This document shows, piece by piece, positions 34,073-43,321 of a DNA stretch of 64,000 bases; position 1 is the stretch's first letter; every line of letters starts with the position of its first letter. The stretch is from NCBI GenBank assembly GCA_021741145.1, contig JAIOYK010000016.1, positions 1 to 64,000 on the forward strand, read 5' to 3'. The DNA comes from Rhodospirillum sp. (GTDB lineage Bacteria > Pseudomonadota > Alphaproteobacteria > Rhodospirillales > Rhodospirillaceae). The position numbers and the translations under genes were made by a program. Below the pieces are notes generated by a model. It saw only the letters and a list, made by a program, of their open reading frames with translations. It searched no databases and was not told the DNA's origin.

Positions 34073-35338
34073 TTACGACCAGTCGGGAAGGCTCTCCAGG
34101 GCGGTCATTTCCTCCACCGTCGGGCGACGGCGGACGACGGCGAAACGGTCCCCGTCCACCAAAACCTCGGGGATCAACGGACGGCCATTATAGGTCGACG
34201 CCATCACCGCCCCATAGGCCCCGGCCGTGGCGAAGGCCACCAGAGCCCCGGCCGGGATGGGCGGCAGGGCGCGTTGCCGGGCGAACAGATCGCCGGTCTC
34301 GCAGATGGGACCGACCACGTCGATCAGGCTGTATTCCGCGTCCGGGGCCGGTTCGTCCACGGGCAGGATGTCGTGGAAAGCCTCGTACATGGCCGGGCGC
34401 ACCAGATCGTTCATGCCCGCGTCGAGGATCAGGAAGGACCGGGTCGCCCCCTCCTTCACATAGATCACCTTGGAAATCAGCATACCCGCGTTGCCCGCGA
34501 TCAACCGTCCGGGCTCGGCGACGATCTTCATACCCAGATCGCCCAGAACCTCCTTGACCATGGCGGCATAGTCCGCGGGTGGCGGGCTGCTGGGGTCGTC
34601 CCGGTGATAGGGGATGCCCAGCCCCCCCCCCAGGTCCACCCGCTCCAGGTGGATGCCGTCGGCGCGCAGCAGCAAGATCAGATCGCGCAGGCGCTGGAAG
34701 GCGGCCCGAAAGGGCGCGAGATCCAGGATCTGGGAACCGATATGGACGGCCACGCCCTTGACCGCGATCCCGGGCAGGGCCTGGGCCCGCTTGTAGATGG
34801 CCTGGGCGTTGGTCCATTCGATGCCGAACTTGTTCTCCTTGCGACCCGTGGCGATCTTCTCATGGGTGTCCGCGGCCACGTCCGGATTGACGCGAATGGA
34901 GACCGGCGCCGCCATCCCCATCTCCACGGCGACCTGGGAGAGGACCTCCAACTCGGGCAGGGATTCCACGTTGATTTGAAAGATCCCCGCGGCCAGGGCG
35001 GCGGCCAGTTCTTCCCGGGTCTTTCCGACGCCCGAGAAGACGATGCGGTCGACCGGGATGCCCGCGGCGATGGCGTGGTGCATCTCGCCCGCGCTGACCA
35101 CATCGGCCCCCGCGCCCAGCTTGCCCAGCAGATTCAACACCGCCTTGTTGCCATTGGTCTTGGTGGCGAAGCAGACCAGTGCGTCCATCCCGGCCAAGGC
35201 TTCGGAAAAGACCGTGAAATGGCGGGTCAGGGTGGCGGAGGAATAGACGTAGAAAGGCGTTCCCACGGCCTCGGCGATGCGGGACATGGGAACGGATTCG
35301 GCGTGCAACACGCCGTCACGATAGGTGAAATGATCCAT
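34073..35338 (-). CDS. lysA: Diaminopimelate decarboxylase
   Basis: Last step of lysine synthesis, PLP-dependent. The 421-residue product has the PLP lysine Lys60 in CFATKTNGNKAV, the glycine loop RVDLGGGLGIPY, EPGRLIAGNAG, and the substrate/dimer motif GPICETGDLF with its catalytic cysteine. Full length. It is last in argH-lipoprotein-lysA on the minus strand, the usual alphaproteobacterial order. Confidence 0.97.
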   Translation of the reverse strand: MDHFTYRDGVLHAESVPMSRIAEAVGTPFYVYSSATLTRHFTVFSEALAGMDALVCFATKTNGNKAVLNLLGKLGAGADVVSAGEMHHAIAAGIPVDRIVFSGVGKTREELAAALAAGIFQINVESLPELEVLSQVAVEMGMAAPVSIRVNPDVAADTHEKIATGRKENKFGIEWTNAQAIYKRAQALPGIAVKGVAVHIGSQILDLAPFRAAFQRLRDLILLLRADGIHLERVDLGGGLGIPYHRDDPSSPPPADYAAMVKEVLGDLGMKIVAEPGRLIAGNAGMLISKVIYVKEGATRSFLILDAGMNDLVRPAMYEAFHDILPVDEPAPDAEYSLIDVVGPICETGDLFARQRALPPIPAGALVAFATAGAYGAVMASTYNGRPLIPEVLVDGDRFAVVRRRPTVEEMTALESLPDWS

Positions 35339-35384
35339 GGAAACAGACCTAAGCGGATGAGACGGAAGACGATACGGCGGTGCT

Positions 35385-35843
35385 TTACAGCGGCTTATAC
35401 CCGTCCGGATAGGAGGTTCCCGAGGTCGTGGGAGGTGTGTAGCCGGGCGCCGTGTAGCTGGGCGCCGTGTAACTCGGGGTCGTGGTGGTCGTCACGCCCG
35501 GCGTGGTTGTGGTCACGCCAGGGGGATTGGCCGTGATCACCGATCCGGCGGGGGCGTTCATGACCTGCCCCGGCGCTGTCTGGACCCGCTGGCGCACGAT
35601 GACTTCGGTATTGGCGGCCTTTTCCTTGGCCTCCCGCTGGTCCCGCTCGGTCCGGCTCAGGGACCGGAGGGTTGGATCCTTGGGGTAATAGTTTGAATAG
35701 AGATCACTGGGTTCGTAGGGGTATCGCATGGGATAGAGATCTTCCCCCTCGAACGGCTTATTCGGCGCCATCTTACCACACCCGGCCAGCAAGGCCGTGG
35801 CGAGGGTCAGGGAAACCAGCAGGGAAACACGGAAGGAGCGCAT
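35385..35843 (-). CDS. Small lipoprotein between argH and lysA
   Basis: A 152-residue lipoprotein: MRSFRVSLLVSLTLATALLA followed by GCGKMAPNKP, with lipobox LLAGC giving a lipidated Cys at residue 21. The mature part begins PNKPFEGEDLYPMRYPYEP and ends in a low-complexity Thr/Pro/Tyr tail (TPGVTTTTTPSYTAPSYTAP). The start at 35843 is set by the signal sequence and AGAGGAC upstream. Position next to lysA recalls YifL/LptM, the small lipoprotein that helps LptD maturation, but this protein is longer and the link is only by context. Confidence 0.8.
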   Translation of the reverse strand: MRSFRVSLLVSLTLATALLAGCGKMAPNKPFEGEDLYPMRYPYEPSDLYSNYYPKDPTLRSLSRTERDQREAKEKAANTEVIVRQRVQTAPGQVMNAPAGSVITANPPGVTTTTPGVTTTTTPSYTAPSYTAPGYTPPTTSGTSYPDGYKPL

Positions 35844-35859
35844 GGCCAACGTCCTCTTT

Positions 35860-37290
35860 TTACGCTTGGGGCGGGGGGAAACGGTCGCGGGCGCGGGCAC
35901 AGGCGGCTCGCACGGTATCGGGCGCCGTGCCGCCCTGGCTGGTGCGGCTCCGCACCGACCAGTCAACGGACAGAACCTTAATGGACTCCTCGGTCAGGCG
36001 GGGCTCGATGGTCCGCATCTCCTCGAGGCTCAGATCCTCGAGCCCGACACCCTTCTTCTCGGCCATCTTCACCAGGCTTCCCGAAACCTCGTGGGCGTGG
36101 CGGAAGGGGGTTCCCAACTCCCGCACCAACCAGTCGGCCAGATCCGTCGCCGTGGTGTAGCCAACGCCCGCGGCGGCGCGGAGGCGCTCGGCGTTGGGGG
36201 TGACCTTTTCCATCATGCCGGTCATCGCCGCCAGCACCAATTCCAGGGTATCCGCGGCCTCGAAGACCGGTTCCTTGTCGTCCTGCATGTCCTTGGAATA
36301 GGCCAGGGGCAGGCCCTTCATGACGATCAGCAGACTGTTGAGGGCGCCGATAATCCGCCCCGCCTTGGCCCGGGCCAGCTCGGCGGCGTCCGGGTTGCGC
36401 TTCTGGGGCATGATCGAGCTGCCCGTGGAATACGCGTCGGGCAGACGGACGAAGGCGAATTGGGCACTGGTCCAAATCACCAGTTCCTCGGCCAGCCGGG
36501 ACAGGTGGATGGCGCAGATGCTGGCGGCGGAGAGGAATTCCAGGGCGAAATCCCGGTCGGACACCCCATCCAGGGAATTGGCCGTCGGCCGGTCGAAGCC
36601 GAGCGCCGCGGCGGTCTTCTCCCGGTCGATGGGGAAAGAGGTGCCAGCCAGGGCCGCGCTCCCCAGGGGGCATTCATTCAGACGGACCCGGCAGTCGGCA
36701 AGGCGGCCGCGGTCGCGACCGAACATCTCCACATAGGCCAGCATGTGGTGGCCGAAGGTGATCGGCTGGGCGGCCTGCAGGTGGGTGAAGCCGGGCATCA
36801 CCGTCCCGGCGTGTTCCTCGGCCCGGTCGATGAGCACATGGATCAGCTTGGCCAGGGCGACGTCGACACCATCGAGGGTATCGCGCACCCAAAGCTTGAA
36901 ATCGGTGGCCACCTGATCGTTTCGGGATCGGGCCGTGTGCAACCGTCCCGCCGCGTCGCCGATCAGCTCCCGCAGGCGGTTTTCCACATTCATGTGGATA
37001 TCTTCCAACTCGGTCCGAAAGACGAATTCGCCGGACTCGATCTCGGTGCGCACCCGGTCGAGACCGTCGCGGATGGCCTCGCCATCCTCCTCGGTCAGGA
37101 TGCCGACGGACACCAACATGTCGCAATGGGCCTTCGAGCCCTCTATATCTTGACGGTAGAGACGCTTATCGAAGCCAATGGAGGCGTTGATGGCCTCCAT
37201 GACCGCCGAGGGTCCGCTTTCGAAGCGGCCGCCCCAAATGGTGCTGGTGGAGCGGGTGGTCTCGCTGGTCTTGGTATTGGGAGAAGACAT
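35860..37290 (-). CDS. argH: Argininosuccinate lyase
   Basis: Splits argininosuccinate to arginine and fumarate. The 476-residue product has the N-terminal [13 protein letters not shown], the conserved [16 protein letters not shown], the [13 protein letters not shown] helix, and the superfamily signature [16 protein letters not shown] carrying the catalytic Ser. The start at 37290 shares CATG with the divergent tlpA-like gene, leaving no intergenic DNA; no good ribosome site precedes it. Confidence 0.96.
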   Translation of the reverse strand: MSSPNTKTSETTRSTSTIWGGRFESGPSAVMEAINASIGFDKRLYRQDIEGSKAHCDMLVSVGILTEEDGEAIRDGLDRVRTEIESGEFVFRTELEDIHMNVENRLRELIGDAAGRLHTARSRNDQVATDFKLWVRDTLDGVDVALAKLIHVLIDRAEEHAGTVMPGFTHLQAAQPITFGHHMLAYVEMFGRDRGRLADCRVRLNECPLGSAALAGTSFPIDREKTAAALGFDRPTANSLDGVSDRDFALEFLSAASICAIHLSRLAEELVIWTSAQFAFVRLPDAYSTGSSIMPQKRNPDAAELARAKAGRIIGALNSLLIVMKGLPLAYSKDMQDDKEPVFEAADTLELVLAAMTGMMEKVTPNAERLRAAAGVGYTTATDLADWLVRELGTPFRHAHEVSGSLVKMAEKKGVGLEDLSLEEMRTIEPRLTEESIKVLSVDWSVRSRTSQGGTAPDTVRAACARARDRFPPPQA

Positions 37291-37972
37291 GATGGGTAAA
37301 CCGCTGTTCCGGAACTGGGCGCGAAGAGGATCCAGAGCGGGCCTTCTCGCCCTGGGAGGGCTGATCTTGACGATTTCCGCCCAGGATGCAAGGGCGCAGA
37401 CCGCCGATACCCTGTGCGCCCTGGGCAAACGGGCCGCGCTGGCCGAAACGGTGGCCGATGCCCCGCTTTCCGTGACGCCTCCGGGTGAGCGGGGCGCGCC
37501 GGTGGACCTGCCCTATCGGGATGGCGCGGGACGGGAGCTGCGGCTGTCCGACTTGCGGGGCCAGGTGGTGGTTCTGAATGTCTGGGCCACCTGGTGCGCC
37601 CCCTGCGTCCGGGAAATGCCGACTCTGGAGTCGCTGGCGGAAAAAACCGCGGGTCGGGGGGTGACGGTGCTGCCCCTTTCCCAAGACCGGGGCGGAGACA
37701 CCAAGGTCCCGGCTTTCTACGAGGGCGCGGGCATCACCCACCTGCCGATCGCCTTGGACCCCACGCTAACGGCGGGCAAGGTCTTGGGGTTGCGCGGTCT
37801 GCCGACGACCCTGATCCTTGACAAGGACGGCCGCGAGGTCGCCCGGCACGAAGGGTTCAAGGAATGGGACGGGCCGGATGTACTCTCTGTCCTGGGCGCG
37901 CTCGTGGCCGAGTCGACACAAGAGGAAACGGGCCTTCCCAAGGTCACGGAAACCAGTCTGGCGGCCCGTTAA
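37289..37972 (+). CDS. TlpA-like thiol:disulfide reductase
   Basis: A 227-residue periplasmic thioredoxin-fold protein. The signal sequence is [20 protein letters not shown]; the active site is [13 protein letters not shown] (CAPC near residue 103), preceded by [17 protein letters not shown]; the cis-proline loop is [16 protein letters not shown]. It probably reduces periplasmic disulfides, for example during cytochrome c maturation. GGGAG six bases upstream supports the ATG at 37289; the next codon is also ATG. The start overlaps argH head to head, and the stop overlaps the PAP2 gene tail to tail. Confidence 0.88.
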   Translation: MMGKPLFRNWARRGSRAGLLALGGLILTISAQDARAQTADTLCALGKRAALAETVADAPLSVTPPGERGAPVDLPYRDGAGRELRLSDLRGQVVVLNVWATWCAPCVREMPTLESLAEKTAGRGVTVLPLSQDRGGDTKVPAFYEGAGITHLPIALDPTLTAGKVLGLRGLPTTLILDKDGREVARHEGFKEWDGPDVLSVLGALVAESTQEETGLPKVTETSLAAR

Positions 37973-38682
37973 CGGGACCTCCCGATCCGAAGGGAATGCC
38001 CTCCGGCCTCGAACAGGGGTTTCAAAAGGAGCACGGCGACGATGCCGATATAGGCCCCCATGAGGGTGTCGCTCAGAAAATGGACGGTGGTCATCAGGCG
38101 GCTGAGGGTCACCAGGAAGGCGAGTCCCGCGAACCAGATCCCATGCCGGGGAAACAGCGCCATCAAGGCCACCATGGCCGCGCAAATGGTCTGGGAATGG
38201 CCCGAAGGAAAGGAATTCGCCCCCGATGCCAGACTGAACGGCTCGAACCCGTATAGGCCCTGGTCGAACAGATGACGGGGCCGCAGGCGGCCAAAAACAT
38301 GCTTCATGATGGTCACCACCAACCCGGAGGAGGCGACGGCCGCCAGCACGAAACCCCAGGACCGAGCCCAGGACAGGAACCGGGCATGGGCCTCGGTGGT
38401 CAGGGCCATATGGGCGGCGATCAGACAGAGAACGGCGGCGGAGAGGGTGCCGACATACCAGTGTAGACCCGATCCGATGCCGGTGATGACCTTGAAGAAC
38501 CCTTCCATATGGCCGTGCACGTTGGCTTTCAGGTAAATCTCGAGGGGCTTGTCCACGAAGATCATGAGCAGGACGCAAAGAACGCTCAGGTAGAGGAAGA
38601 TCCCCAACCGGGGATGGGTCCGCAACCACGCCCCATGGGCACGGAGCTTGGAACAGACATGGAGGGAACAAGCCAGGGACAT
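37969..38682 (-). CDS. PAP2-family phosphatase
   Basis: A 237-residue integral membrane phosphatase with the three PAP2 motifs: KHVFGRLRP, SFPSGHSQT and SRLMTTVHFLSD. About five or six helices surround them. Likely substrates are lipid phosphates such as undecaprenyl diphosphate or phosphatidate. The start at 38682 has GGAAG eight bases upstream. The C terminus overlaps the tlpA-like gene by four bases inside the palindrome CCCGTTAACGGG, which supplies both stop codons. Confidence 0.88.
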   Translation of the reverse strand: MSLACSLHVCSKLRAHGAWLRTHPRLGIFLYLSVLCVLLMIFVDKPLEIYLKANVHGHMEGFFKVITGIGSGLHWYVGTLSAAVLCLIAAHMALTTEAHARFLSWARSWGFVLAAVASSGLVVTIMKHVFGRLRPRHLFDQGLYGFEPFSLASGANSFPSGHSQTICAAMVALMALFPRHGIWFAGLAFLVTLSRLMTTVHFLSDTLMGAYIGIVAVLLLKPLFEAGGHSLRIGRSR

Positions 38683-38986
38683 GGGAAACTTCCGACAAGG
38701 GACGGTGGTTGGATTGGGTCCGCACGCTACCACCGAGACCGGACGCGGACAACGCCCTGCCCCGCCGACCAGTGGCGAGATCCATGACGGACCGCATTTT
38801 TAGAGAGGTGCCCGCTTGCGTTGGGTCGCGGAAGCCGCTAGCGTCCGAGCCGCGTTTTTTCGTTGTTCTCCGAGGACGCGTGCGAGGATAGTCCGTTTCC
38901 ATTCGTCACCCCCGCCTTCGCGGGGGAGACCAAAAGAGAGGGGTTGGACCGTCCATTCACGCTCGCACTCGGAGAGAGTCCTTTGT
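38683..38986. other. Intergenic region between PAP2 gene and tRNA-Leu
   Basis: No gene is supported. It contains the divergent control sequences of the PAP2 gene and the tRNA, and a REP-like hairpin at 38909-38926. No convincing -35/-10 pair for the tRNA was found. Confidence 0.5.
38909..38926. repeat. REP-like palindrome
   Basis: CCCCCGC-CTTC-GCGGGGG, preceded by ATTCGTCA, has the form of the intergenic palindromic repeats (GTCA + C-rich/G-rich hairpin) scattered in alphaproteobacterial genomes. Only one copy is noticed in this window. Confidence 0.5.
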
Positions 38987-39073
38987 CCGGGCATGGCGGA
39001 ATTGGTAGACGCAAGAGACTTAAAATCTCTCGACCGCAAGGTCATGCCGGTTCGAGTCCGGCTGCCCGGACCA
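38987..39073 (+). tRNA. tRNA-Leu (UAA anticodon)
   Basis: An 87-base class II tRNA. The acceptor CCGGGCA pairs with TGCCCGG, followed by discriminator A and encoded CCA (39071-39073). TGGCGGAATTGGTAGACGC forms the D region, the anticodon stem AGAGA/TCTCT encloses the loop CTTAAAA with anticodon TAA at 39021-39023, a long variable arm follows, and the T arm contains GGTTCGAGTCC. All parts pair properly. Confidence 0.96.
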
Positions 39074-39096
39074 AAGCACATGGCACGATGCGCGCA

Positions 39097-39825
39097 TCAC
39101 CCCCCCAACCCCTCCTGACTCACCGCCTCCAGCGTGGCCGAGGCCCGCGCGCTGTCTTGAGCCAAGTGGATTAGCGCCGGGATGCGCCAGGGGGCCAGCA
39201 GCACCGCCAGCAGGATTGGCAGGGCCCGCGTTTCGCCCTTGGCGTCGATGCCCTTCAGTGCCCAGGCGGGCACCGACCGGTTGGCCGGATCGGCCACCAC
39301 GCGCACCGCCAGGAAGGGCAGGCCCGCGTCCTGGGCGATCTCGGCGACCCGGTGGCTCTCCATGTCCACGGCCAGCGCGCCGGTTTCCTCGAACAGCTCG
39401 GTCTTGGCCCGGGGCGTCAGGATTGGCGTATCCGAACCCAATAAAGCCCCCTCGGCGAAGGGAAGGCCCCGGCGCTTACAGGTCTCCATCAGAGCCAACC
39501 GGGCGGCGCTGTCCACGGGGATGGCCGGAGCCCCCGTCAGGGCGCGGACCTCCGTCGCCAGGATCAGCGTCCCCGACGCCAGGGACGGATCGAGACCGCC
39601 CGCGGTCCCGAAACTCACCAGACCCTCGCAGCCCTGTTCCAACAGGCGCCAAGCGGCCTTGGCCGCGGCATCCGGACCGGGACCGGCGCAATGGGTGATC
39701 AAGCGGGGGCGGGTACCAACCGGAATCAGGGCCGCTTCCATGGCAAGCCCCGTGACCACGCCAAGGGTGGTCAATAATCGGTCGCTATTCCGAGGCGGCT
39801 TTTTCGCGCCGACCGACGTGGACAT
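39097..39825 (-). CDS. hpnG: Hopanoid-associated phosphorylase HpnG
   Basis: A nucleoside-phosphorylase-fold enzyme that removes adenine from adenosylhopane to give phosphoribosylhopane. Visible motifs: LGVVTGLAMEAALIP, LVSFGTAGGLDPSL and the phosphorylase signature LAVDMESHRVAEIA. The chosen start MSTSVGAKKP at 39825 has AGGGAA eight bases upstream (242 residues). An alternative GTG at 39888 would overlap the shc stop (GTGA) and add 21 residues. It is last in the hpnC-hpnBD-hpnE-shc-hpnG unit. Confidence 0.9.
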   Translation of the reverse strand: MSTSVGAKKPPRNSDRLLTTLGVVTGLAMEAALIPVGTRPRLITHCAGPGPDAAAKAAWRLLEQGCEGLVSFGTAGGLDPSLASGTLILATEVRALTGAPAIPVDSAARLALMETCKRRGLPFAEGALLGSDTPILTPRAKTELFEETGALAVDMESHRVAEIAQDAGLPFLAVRVVADPANRSVPAWALKGIDAKGETRALPILLAVLLAPWRIPALIHLAQDSARASATLEAVSQEGLGG

Positions 39826-39884
39826 TATCCGCTTCCCTTGAATCGGGGCGCGGGACCGTCGCATCAACGGCGCGATCCGAACCC

Positions 39885-41855
39885 TCACATGCCGTGAATG
39901 GTGCGCTTGCTGTTGCCGCTGGTCAAGTTACGGAAACGGGAGAGCGCCCAGAGGGGAAAATAAGCCGAATAGCCGTGGTAGCGCAGGTAGAAAATGCGCG
40001 GGAAGCCAACGGCGTTATACAGCTCCTCTTCCCATTTTCCCCCATCCCGGGGAGCCTGCATCAGGTATTGTATACCACGCTCGACTTCCGGGCTGTCCAC
40101 CTCGCCCGCGGCCATCAGGCCCAACAGCGCCCAGGAGGTCTGGCTGGGCGTGGAGCCCTTCACCTCGTCCTTGCGTTCCTTCCAATAGGTCGCGCAGTCC
40201 TCGCCCCAGCCGCCGTCGGGCTGTTGGCGGGCCTTGAGCCAATCCACCGCCTTTTGAAGACGCGGGTCGGTCATATCCCAATCCACGGCGTTGAAGGCAT
40301 TCAGCGCGGACCAGGTGCCATAAACGTAATTCGTCCCCCAGCGCCCGAACCAGGATCCGTCCTCTTCCTGCTCACTCCACAGATAGTTCAAACCCCTGGT
40401 GACGGCGGGGTCGTCCTTCTTGCGGCCCAATTGGGCGAGCATGCCGATGCAGCGGGCGGACACATCCACGGTGGGCGGATCGAGCAGCGCGCCATGGTCG
40501 GCGAAGGGAATGTAGTTGAGAAGGTCATGTTCATTCTCGGCGTCGAAGGCGCCCCATCCCCCGTTGGAGGACTGCATGCCAAGGATCCATTCCTCGGCCC
40601 GGGCGATGGCCTCCCGGTTGGCCTCGTCCTCCTGGGAGCGGGCCAGGGCCATGACCACCACCGCGGTGTCGTCCACGTCCGGATAATAGGCGTTGTTGTA
40701 CTGGAAGGCCCATCCGCCAGGGCGCACATCGCCGCGGTTGTGTTCCCAGTCGCCGACCACGTCCAGGACCTGACGCTCGCGCAGCCATTCGTTGGACTTG
40801 GCCACTTCCGAATCCGCCACGGTCAGTCCCGCCTCCTGCATGGCGTGACTGGCCAGACAGGTGTCCCAGACCGGCGAGACACAGGGCTGGACATATTCCT
40901 CCTCCCCGTGGAGAACGCAGAGCAGGTCCACGGATTCCCGGGCGGTCCTGTATTTGGCATCGTCCTTTGACAGCCCCAGGGTCTGGTAGACCATCAGGAC
41001 ATTGGCCATGGCCGGATAGATGGCGCCCAGGCCATCCTTTCCATTCAGGCGCGTCTCGATAAAGTCCAGGGCCCAGTTCTCGGCCCTCTTCTGGAACAGC
41101 CAGTGCACCGGAGGCTCGATGATCCGCAGAATCTTGTCGATGTGGATCAGGGACTCGGCGATCCAATGCCCGGCGGCGTTCTTCATCCAATCGCGGATGA
41201 TCTCCGGATCCCGACGGAACAGTTCCCGGATACCCACGCCCCGGGGGTTGATGGCCTTGGCCCGCCGCGAATAGAGGATCATCAACGGCGTCATCACCGT
41301 CCGTGACCAATAGCTGACTTTGGTCCAATGGAAGGGCGCGAACTTGGGCAGAAGCAGGGCTTCCACCGGGGTCACCGGGCAGGCCCGCCAGGGCACCTGT
41401 TCGAACATGGCGAGCGTGAAGCGGGTGAAAACGTTCGTCCGTTCCGCCCCGCCGTGAGCCAGAATGGCATGTCGGGCCCGGACCATATGCGGCGCGTCGA
41501 CAGGATCACCCACCATCTTCAGGGCGTAATAGGCCTTCACGCTGGCCGACATGTCGAAATCACCGTCGTGGAACAGGGGCCATCCCCCATGGGAGCCCTG
41601 AATACGGCGCAGGTAATTGGCGATCCGCGCCTCGCGCGCGTCGTCGATCTCGTCCAGGAAATGGTTCAGCAGAATGTACTCGGCGGGAATCGTCGCATCC
41701 GCTTCGAGCTCGAACACCCAGTGTCCGTCCTTATTCTGGCGCTTGCCCAGCCAGCCGCTGGCCTCCGAGATGATGGCATCCAAATCGCCGCGGTCGATAC
41801 CGTCCACGCCGGGAATCGCCGCCCCCGTATCCCTTGGGTCCAAGGTCGCGTCCAT
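39885..41855 (-). CDS. shc: Squalene-hopene cyclase
   Basis: A membrane-associated cyclase turning squalene into hopene and hopanol. The 656-residue product has the catalytic acid motif in YYPDVDDTAVVVMAL (DVDD around residues 391-394) and several QW repeats (KRQNKDGHWVF; MQSSNGGWGAFD; EEDGSWFGRWG; RQQPDGGWGEDC). Full length for the family. The start MDATLDPRDTG at 41855 is the family-length choice; the open frame extends 54 codons upstream but is unlike other cyclases. It follows hpnE after a 179-bp gap. Confidence 0.96.
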   Translation of the reverse strand: MDATLDPRDTGAAIPGVDGIDRGDLDAIISEASGWLGKRQNKDGHWVFELEADATIPAEYILLNHFLDEIDDAREARIANYLRRIQGSHGGWPLFHDGDFDMSASVKAYYALKMVGDPVDAPHMVRARHAILAHGGAERTNVFTRFTLAMFEQVPWRACPVTPVEALLLPKFAPFHWTKVSYWSRTVMTPLMILYSRRAKAINPRGVGIRELFRRDPEIIRDWMKNAAGHWIAESLIHIDKILRIIEPPVHWLFQKRAENWALDFIETRLNGKDGLGAIYPAMANVLMVYQTLGLSKDDAKYRTARESVDLLCVLHGEEEYVQPCVSPVWDTCLASHAMQEAGLTVADSEVAKSNEWLRERQVLDVVGDWEHNRGDVRPGGWAFQYNNAYYPDVDDTAVVVMALARSQEDEANREAIARAEEWILGMQSSNGGWGAFDAENEHDLLNYIPFADHGALLDPPTVDVSARCIGMLAQLGRKKDDPAVTRGLNYLWSEQEEDGSWFGRWGTNYVYGTWSALNAFNAVDWDMTDPRLQKAVDWLKARQQPDGGWGEDCATYWKERKDEVKGSTPSQTSWALLGLMAAGEVDSPEVERGIQYLMQAPRDGGKWEEELYNAVGFPRIFYLRYHGYSAYFPLWALSRFRNLTSGNSKRTIHGM

Positions 41856-42034
41856 ATGCACCACTCTCTGACTAAACGTATTCGGTGAATCCGCGCGGTC
41901 GGGTTTCATGGGTCCAAAACACATAGACCGCAGCGAGCCTTTGTGAAGAAAACGTGATGGCAAGTCAAGTGGGCCATTGGTGCAGCGCAACAATCCACGC
42001 CATGTCGTGGTTTGCACGCAACATCCGTCCGCGA

Positions 42035-43306
42035 TTACCCCAAGACTTCGGCCGCGACCTCGCCGGATCGCATCGCCCCCTCAATGGTGGCGGGCAGGCC
42101 AGTATTGGTCCAATCCCCCGCCAGGGCAAGGTTTCGCCATCGGGTCCCCGCTCCAGGACGCTTGGTTACCTGCCCGGGCGTCTGGGCGAAGGTCGCCCGC
42201 TTTTCCTTGATAACCCGAGCGATCAATGGCGGTCTGTCCGGGTTCAGCCCCAGGGCTTGGGCCACGTCCCGCCAGACCCGGGTGATGATCTCCGGCTCTC
42301 CGACCTCGGCCAGGGCGTCCGCCGCGCTGACGGTGACCGAAGCGACATCGCCCCGGACGAACAGCCATTCCGCCGTCCCCCCCAGGATTCCCAGGGGCGA
42401 GACAAACCCCTTGGGCGCGTGATCCAGACGGTAGTGGACATTGACGATGGCCCGATACTGGTCGGGTAAAGCCAACTCCGGCAACAATTTCGCCACCCCG
42501 GCGGGGGGAAGGGCCAGAACCACGGAGTCCCCCTCCCCGAGGGCGATCCGCGCCGCCCCGAAATCCAGGGCGGTCACCCGGTCCCCCTCAAGGACAAGAC
42601 CGCTCAAGCGGCGCTTGAGGGTGACTTCGGCGCCCTTCTGTTCCAGCCAGGCCAGGGCCGGGTCGACGAAGGCGGTGCTCAGGCCATCGGGGGCATAGCG
42701 GGGACGGCAGGCGGCCTCCCCCTTGCCGAAGGTCTCCTGAATCACCGGCCAGAGCAGTTCGGCCGCGGCCTCCTTGGGGTCGGTATTCAGAACGGCGATG
42801 GTCAGCGGCGCCCAAAAGCGCTTGTAGAGAGCGCTTCCGGTATCAAACAGGCTGGCGATGGTATCCCCCGGCTTGGCCCAGGCCAGCCGCGCCCCGGCCA
42901 GATAGTCACGGATGTTGGTCCCGGGGATGCGGGTCCGACGGGAAAACAGCCACCAGGGAAAGATTCCGGCTGACGGCACCACCGTCCAGCGCTCCGCCGT
43001 GGCGAGATCCAGAAAGGGGAAGCTTGCCCGCTCCGGCCCCCGCAGAGCGTCCGGCGCGCCAATCGTGGCCAGGAAATCCCGCACGGCCCGGTTGCCGGAG
43101 AGCAGCAAGTGATTGCCGTTGTCGATATGGCGGTCCAGCAGGGCGTCGTGGAAGGAGCGGCATCGCCCCCCCGCCTGCCCCGCCCCTTCCCAGAGGGAGA
43201 CGGGGACCCCATTGGCGGTCAGGCGGACGGCGCAGGCCAATCCGGCCATGCCCCCGCCGATCACATGCACGCGCCGTTCGGGGCAAGCGGCCCTCATATC
43301 ACCCAT
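42035..43306 (-). CDS. hpnE: Hydroxysqualene dehydroxylase HpnE
   Basis: A FAD-dependent amine-oxidase-like enzyme that reduces hydroxysqualene to squalene. The 423-residue product has the dinucleotide motif VIGGGMAGLACAVRL, the RxxSFxD-type region GGRCRSFHDALLDRHIDNGN, and the C-terminal FAD contact LALAGDWTNTGLPATIEGAM. It lies downstream of the hpnB-hpnD fusion gene (15-base gap) and upstream of shc. Confidence 0.94.
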   Translation of the reverse strand: MGDMRAACPERRVHVIGGGMAGLACAVRLTANGVPVSLWEGAGQAGGRCRSFHDALLDRHIDNGNHLLLSGNRAVRDFLATIGAPDALRGPERASFPFLDLATAERWTVVPSAGIFPWWLFSRRTRIPGTNIRDYLAGARLAWAKPGDTIASLFDTGSALYKRFWAPLTIAVLNTDPKEAAAELLWPVIQETFGKGEAACRPRYAPDGLSTAFVDPALAWLEQKGAEVTLKRRLSGLVLEGDRVTALDFGAARIALGEGDSVVLALPPAGVAKLLPELALPDQYRAIVNVHYRLDHAPKGFVSPLGILGGTAEWLFVRGDVASVTVSAADALAEVGEPEIITRVWRDVAQALGLNPDRPPLIARVIKEKRATFAQTPGQVTKRPGAGTRWRNLALAGDWTNTGLPATIEGAMRSGEVAAEVLG

Positions 43307-43321
43307 GAAGCCCCTCCCCCT

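Noticed and set aside
32258-35536. Very long open frame (over 1000 codons) on the plus strand opposite argJ, ppiC and lysA
   Set aside because: It is antisense to three clearly recognisable genes and its product is a Gly/His/Gln-rich string with no motif; long antisense frames are expected at this GC content.
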